Below, in pieces: positions 60,966 through 64,000 of a DNA stretch of 64,000 nucleotides. The notes below the pieces were generated by a model that ran no database searches, was not told the DNA's origin, and saw only the letters and a list, made by a program, of their open reading frames with translations. The translations under genes and the position numbers were made by a program. The stretch covers positions 2,418,001 through 2,482,000 of the forward strand of contig NZ_CP046244.1 of the NCBI RefSeq assembly GCF_009735625.1, read 5' to 3'. This stretch comes from Moorella glycerini (GTDB taxonomy: Bacteria; Bacillota; DSM-521; Neomoorellales; Neomoorellaceae). Numbering within the stretch: the stretch's first letter is position 1; every line of letters begins with the position of its first letter.

Positions 60966-61748
60966 ATGCCCATAGCGGTCATTGGCGGAACTGGTTTTTA
61001 TAATTTCTTAGATGAAGTTCGACCACTGCAGGTAACCAATGAATACGGTAGGGTTGAACTAGTGCGGGGTCACTATCAAGGTAAAGAAATTATTTTTTTA
61101 CCGCGGCACGGTAAAAACCATGAATTTTTGGCCCATCAGGTAAATTACAGGGCCAATATGCTGGCCCTCAAAGAACTGGGGATTACCCGGATCTTAGGCA
61201 CTTCGGCGGTAGGTTCCCTCAACCCACAGATGCAAGTTGGCGATTTAGTTTTATTAGATCAATTTGTTGATGTGACCACCAATAGACCCAAAAGCTTTAA
61301 CAAATATTCAGTAGATATGAGCGAGCCGTATTGCCCGGAACTACGCGCTTATTTCCTGAAAGCGGCGACAGAAATAGATTTATCCCTTCATGAAAAAGGC
61401 ATCTATATTTGTGTCGATGGTCCCAGGTATGAAACGAGTGCGGAAATAAAGTTATACCGGCAGTGGGGGATGGATGTCGTCGGTATGACCAATGCCACCG
61501 AGGCGGTCCTGGCCCGGGAACTGGGAATCTGCTATGCCATTGTGGCCATTGTAACCGACCTGGCGGCGGGAATTTCCGATGTGCCGCCGGACCTGGATAC
61601 TCATAAACGAGTGGTACAGGAAAACCGCGCTAAACTGAGCCAGCTATTATTAAAGGCAATTACCCTGGTGCCGGAAGAACGTAGCTGTCAATGCCAGGCT
61701 ATTTATGAGAGCGCCCTGGCTGCCCGGGCAAGCCAGCTGTCAAAATGA
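60966..61748 (+). CDS. S-methyl-5'-thioadenosine/thioinosine phosphorylase family protein
   Basis: MTAP-type (trimeric) nucleoside phosphorylase, 260 residues: MTA + phosphate to adenine + 5-methylthioribose 1-phosphate, or the inosine form. It has IAVIGGTGFYNF (about 3-14), LPRHGKNHEFLAHQVNYRAN (about 47-66), GTSAVGSLNPQMQVGDLVL (about 80-98), YICVDGPRYETSAEI and VGMTNATEAVLARELGI. Whether it prefers MTA, 5'-deoxyadenosine or MTI is open; the deaminase-like gene next to it makes MTI possible. Its stop overlaps the next start by 4 bases. Confidence 0.87.
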   Translation: MPIAVIGGTGFYNFLDEVRPLQVTNEYGRVELVRGHYQGKEIIFLPRHGKNHEFLAHQVNYRANMLALKELGITRILGTSAVGSLNPQMQVGDLVLLDQFVDVTTNRPKSFNKYSVDMSEPYCPELRAYFLKAATEIDLSLHEKGIYICVDGPRYETSAEIKLYRQWGMDVVGMTNATEAVLARELGICYAIVAIVTDLAAGISDVPPDLDTHKRVVQENRAKLSQLLLKAITLVPEERSCQCQAIYESALAARASQLSK

Positions 61749-63187
61749 CCATGCTTTTGCAGGGCGGGTATATATTCCAGCTTAAGGGCGGCACTGTAAG
61801 TTTTCAGCCTGGCGATATACGCCTTAACGGTGCTTATATTGATGCCCTGGCACCCGGCATAAAGCCTCTACCCGGGGAAGAGATCTGGGATGTAAAGGAT
61901 TGCCTCTTATTACCCGGCCTGGTTAATGCCCACTATCACTCCTATACCAACTTGTTAAAAGGTACAACCTGGGGGGAACCCCTGGAAATATGGTCAACAG
62001 CTACCGTGGCCCTGGGAGGACTTTTAACCGACCGGGAGATTGCCGTTAGCGTTCTCGTCGGGGTAGCGGAAATGCTTCATGCCGGCGTTACCAGCTGTCT
62101 CGACCATTTTCCTCACTTACCCCGGCTGGCAGCGGCAGCAAGGGCTTATAATCAGGCCGGCTTCCGGGTTAGCCTGGCCCCAATGCTAAGCGATGTTTAC
62201 GAGCATTTAGTTGTTCCCGGCGTAGCCGAACGGTTACCCCGGGAATTACGCCGCAATCTTGAAGCGACGCCACCCCGATCGGTTCAAGATTTCAGGGAAT
62301 TTTATTTAGCAGCACTACAGGAATATCACCAACCCCGGGGCACCATGCAGGTTGTGGTGGGTCCCAATGCTCCCCAGCGGGCCAGCATGGAACTATTAGA
62401 AATGGCTGCCGAACTGGCCAGGAAATATGAATTAACCATCCATACCCATCTTTTGGAAACAAAATGGCAGGCGATGGCAGCCCGCCGGGCTGGTAGCAGC
62501 CTGGTTGCAAAGCTGGATAGAGCGGGGTTGCTGGGACCGAAAACGGCAGTCGCCCACGCCATCTGGTTGGAGGAAAAGGAACGGGCATTACTATCTGAGC
62601 GGGACAGCCTGGTAGTCCACAACCCTGCCAGCAATGCCATGCTGGGCAGCGGGCGGGCGCCATTGATTGCTTATCTGCGGGAAAATATTCGTGTCGCCCT
62701 GGGCACGGATGGCTTGAACTGCGGTACTAGCCATAATCTGTTAGAAACCATGCGTTGGGCCGGCTTGCTGGCACGCCTGGAGGAGCCGGATTATAAGTTA
62801 TGGCCCGGGGTTAGTGATCTCTGGCAGATGGCTACGGTAAATGGCGCGGCGGCAACGGGCTGGGGAGGTGTGACTGGCAAATTAGAACCCGGTTACCGGG
62901 CTGATCTAATAATTGTATCTAATAATAGCCCGGCCCTGGCACCGGCTACCAATATACCGGCCCAGTTAATCTTGAATGAAACCAGGCTTGCTGTTCGTGA
63001 TGTATTCATAGACGGTCGGCCGGTAATGGTACAAGGGCGTATCCTTGCTTTTGATGAAGAAGACTTGCGCCGGGAAGCCGTAGAGATAGGCAGGAATTTA
63101 GTCGAACGCTCGCGCCCGGTTCTAGCGCAAACGGATGCCTTGCGGGAAGCTTATGAGGCCGCCTACCGCGCCTATTACTTGTCTTAA
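61745..63187 (+). CDS. Amidohydrolase, MTA/SAH deaminase-like
   Basis: A 480-residue TrzA/ATZ/MtaD-type metal hydrolase. The metal motifs are NAHYHSYTNLLKG (about 60-72), THTHLLETK (about 237-245), AVAHAIWL (about 272-279) and LGTDGLNCGTSHNLLETMRW. It is only distantly like the MtaD at 25243-26565, being longer and with Tyr between the first metal His. Probable deaminase of an adenine nucleoside or a related base; the substrate is an inference from context. It starts at ATG 61745 within the MTAP gene. Confidence 0.78.
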   Translation: MTMLLQGGYIFQLKGGTVSFQPGDIRLNGAYIDALAPGIKPLPGEEIWDVKDCLLLPGLVNAHYHSYTNLLKGTTWGEPLEIWSTATVALGGLLTDREIAVSVLVGVAEMLHAGVTSCLDHFPHLPRLAAAARAYNQAGFRVSLAPMLSDVYEHLVVPGVAERLPRELRRNLEATPPRSVQDFREFYLAALQEYHQPRGTMQVVVGPNAPQRASMELLEMAAELARKYELTIHTHLLETKWQAMAARRAGSSLVAKLDRAGLLGPKTAVAHAIWLEEKERALLSERDSLVVHNPASNAMLGSGRAPLIAYLRENIRVALGTDGLNCGTSHNLLETMRWAGLLARLEEPDYKLWPGVSDLWQMATVNGAAATGWGGVTGKLEPGYRADLIIVSNNSPALAPATNIPAQLILNETRLAVRDVFIDGRPVMVQGRILAFDEEDLRREAVEIGRNLVERSRPVLAQTDALREAYEAAYRAYYLS

Positions 63188-63214
63188 TTAAATAAAAGCG
63201 GGGGGATACAAAAG

Positions 63215-63808
63215 ATGTTGGAACAATTGCGTGATGAATTAATTGAAGTTTGTCATGAAGTTTATAGACGCGGGCTTAGCAGCGGTTCCGGAGGTAATAT
63301 CAGCGTCCGCATCCCGGATAGCGATTATGTCCTGATTAAAAGGAGCGGCTGTTCCCTGGGCCGGGTTCAGGCGGTAGATTGTATACTAGTAGACATAGAC
63401 GGCAATCTGGTTGAAGGGCAGGGAAAACCGTCCAAAGAGATTAACTTTCATCTCGGTATTTATCGCTGCCGGCCGGAAGTGAGAGCTGTCCTCCATGCCC
63501 ACCCGCCCTATGCTATAGCCTTTGCCAACACCTACGGCTCCTTACCACTGGTTACAGTGTCCGCCCGGGCTTACCTGAAACAGGTGCCCAATATACCTTT
63601 TGCTCAGCCTGGTTCTGCAGAACTGGCCAGGCTGGTTATTGAGCAGTACCAGGGCACCGGTATTAACACCATTACCATGGTTGAACACGGGGCCGTAACG
63701 GTAGGGAAAAACCTCCGGGAAGCCTATGATTTAATGGATTACCTGGAGGATAACGCCAAAACGGCCCTGGCGATGCTCCAGATTAAGGCTCTGGGGGGAA
63801 AATTATGA
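63215..63808 (+). CDS. Class II aldolase, possible 5-(methylthio)ribulose-1-phosphate aldolase
   Basis: Zinc-dependent class II aldolase/adducin-family protein, 197 residues. It has GLSSGSGGNISVRI (about 20-33), the catalytic-type GKPSKEINFHLGIYR (about 71-85, Glu at about 76), zinc-binding AVLHAHPP (about 92-99) and MVEHGAVTVG (about 154). Fuculose-phosphate aldolase has the same pattern. The stop codon overlaps the mtnA start (ATGA), so a methylthioribulose- or deoxyribulose-phosphate aldolase of the DHAP shunt is the better guess. Confidence 0.82.
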   Translation: MLEQLRDELIEVCHEVYRRGLSSGSGGNISVRIPDSDYVLIKRSGCSLGRVQAVDCILVDIDGNLVEGQGKPSKEINFHLGIYRCRPEVRAVLHAHPPYAIAFANTYGSLPLVTVSARAYLKQVPNIPFAQPGSAELARLVIEQYQGTGINTITMVEHGAVTVGKNLREAYDLMDYLEDNAKTALAMLQIKALGGKL

Positions 63809-64000
63809 CGCAACTGGTAAATGCGCTGGTACAAGAATTAAGAGAGCGAGAATTACTTCTTCCTATCTGGGGTGAAGGTGAAAAGGTCGTTTTACTTGAC
63901 CAGACCCGGTTACCCTTTAAGACAGTTTACCTTGAAATTTATACCGTAGTAGAGCTATGCACGGCAATTAAAGATATGACCATTCGTGGTTCCGGGGCCC
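63805..64000 (+). CDS. mtnA: Methylthioribose-1-phosphate isomerase, 5' part
   Basis: Truncated by the window end; 65 residues are visible. It contains VLLDQTRLPFKTVYLEIY (about 29-46) and AIKDMTIRGSGA (about 54-65), matching the N-terminal half of MtnA, which converts 5-methylthioribose 1-phosphate to the ribulose form. ATG 63805 overlaps the aldolase stop, with GGGGGG (63793-63798) upstream. Confidence 0.85.
   Translation, partial: MTQLVNALVQELRERELLLPIWGEGEKVVLLDQTRLPFKTVYLEIYTVVELCTAIKDMTIRGSGA

Overview
The window looks like chromosomal DNA of a thermophilic, spore-forming, acetogenic Firmicute, most likely Moorella or a close relative. This is inferred from gene content and order, not from a database search. 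Supporting signs are GC-rich coding with frequent GTG and TTG starts, strong Shine-Dalgarno sites, sporulation genes (ylbJ, spoVS with a sigma-H promoter), acetate kinase with no pta beside it, and an 11-subunit Nuo complex without nuoEFG.

Layout. 1-496: mostly non-coding, with a candidate minus-strand small RNA and a row of hairpins. 497-7630: rsmD, a coiled-coil protein, ylbJ (minus strand), ackA, a DUF177 protein and rpmF, then the start of the fatty acid/phospholipid cluster. That cluster runs fapR-plsX-fabH-fabK-fabD-fabG-acpP-fabF (5044-12234), is probably under FapR control, and is interrupted by a large inverted repeat between fabK and fabD. 12448-17136: rnc, spoVS and smc. 17137-24174: an accessory block between smc and ftsY. 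It holds a complete insertion sequence (17224-19936; 14-bp terminal inverted repeats, 9-bp target duplication) carrying a DruA/DUF4338 gene and an IS4-like DDE transposase, then a VapBC-type toxin-antitoxin pair and a sigma/anti-sigma/ABC exporter cassette. 24305-35115: the translation and secretion block ftsY, mtaD, an aldo/keto reductase, ylxM-ffh-rpsP-khpA-rimM-trmD-rplS-lepB-rbgA, a response regulator and rnhB. 35171-44734: nuoABCDHIJKLMN, apparently inserted between rnhB and yraN. 45139-48118 (minus strand): a hydantoinase/oxoprolinase-family protein and an HDAC-like protein with a zinc ribbon. 48352-55580: an amidase, a CofE-like protein, isocitrate dehydrogenase family protein, a metallophosphoesterase, a secreted phosphodiester glycosidase-like protein and an ATP-grasp ligase.

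55700 to the window end: a more AT-rich operon. Two identical palindromic operators precede a LacI-type regulator. A complete ECF transporter (S, T, A, A') follows, then a nucleoside phosphorylase, an MTA phosphorylase-family enzyme, an MTA/SAH deaminase-like amidohydrolase, a class II aldolase and the 5' end of mtnA. Together these suggest regulated import and breakdown of a nucleoside, possibly 5'-methylthioadenosine or 5'-deoxyadenosine, through a DHAP-type shunt.

The two strongest candidates for little-described biology are the DruA-carrying insertion sequence with both ends and target duplication intact, and the ECF-transporter-linked 5'-modified-nucleoside salvage operon.
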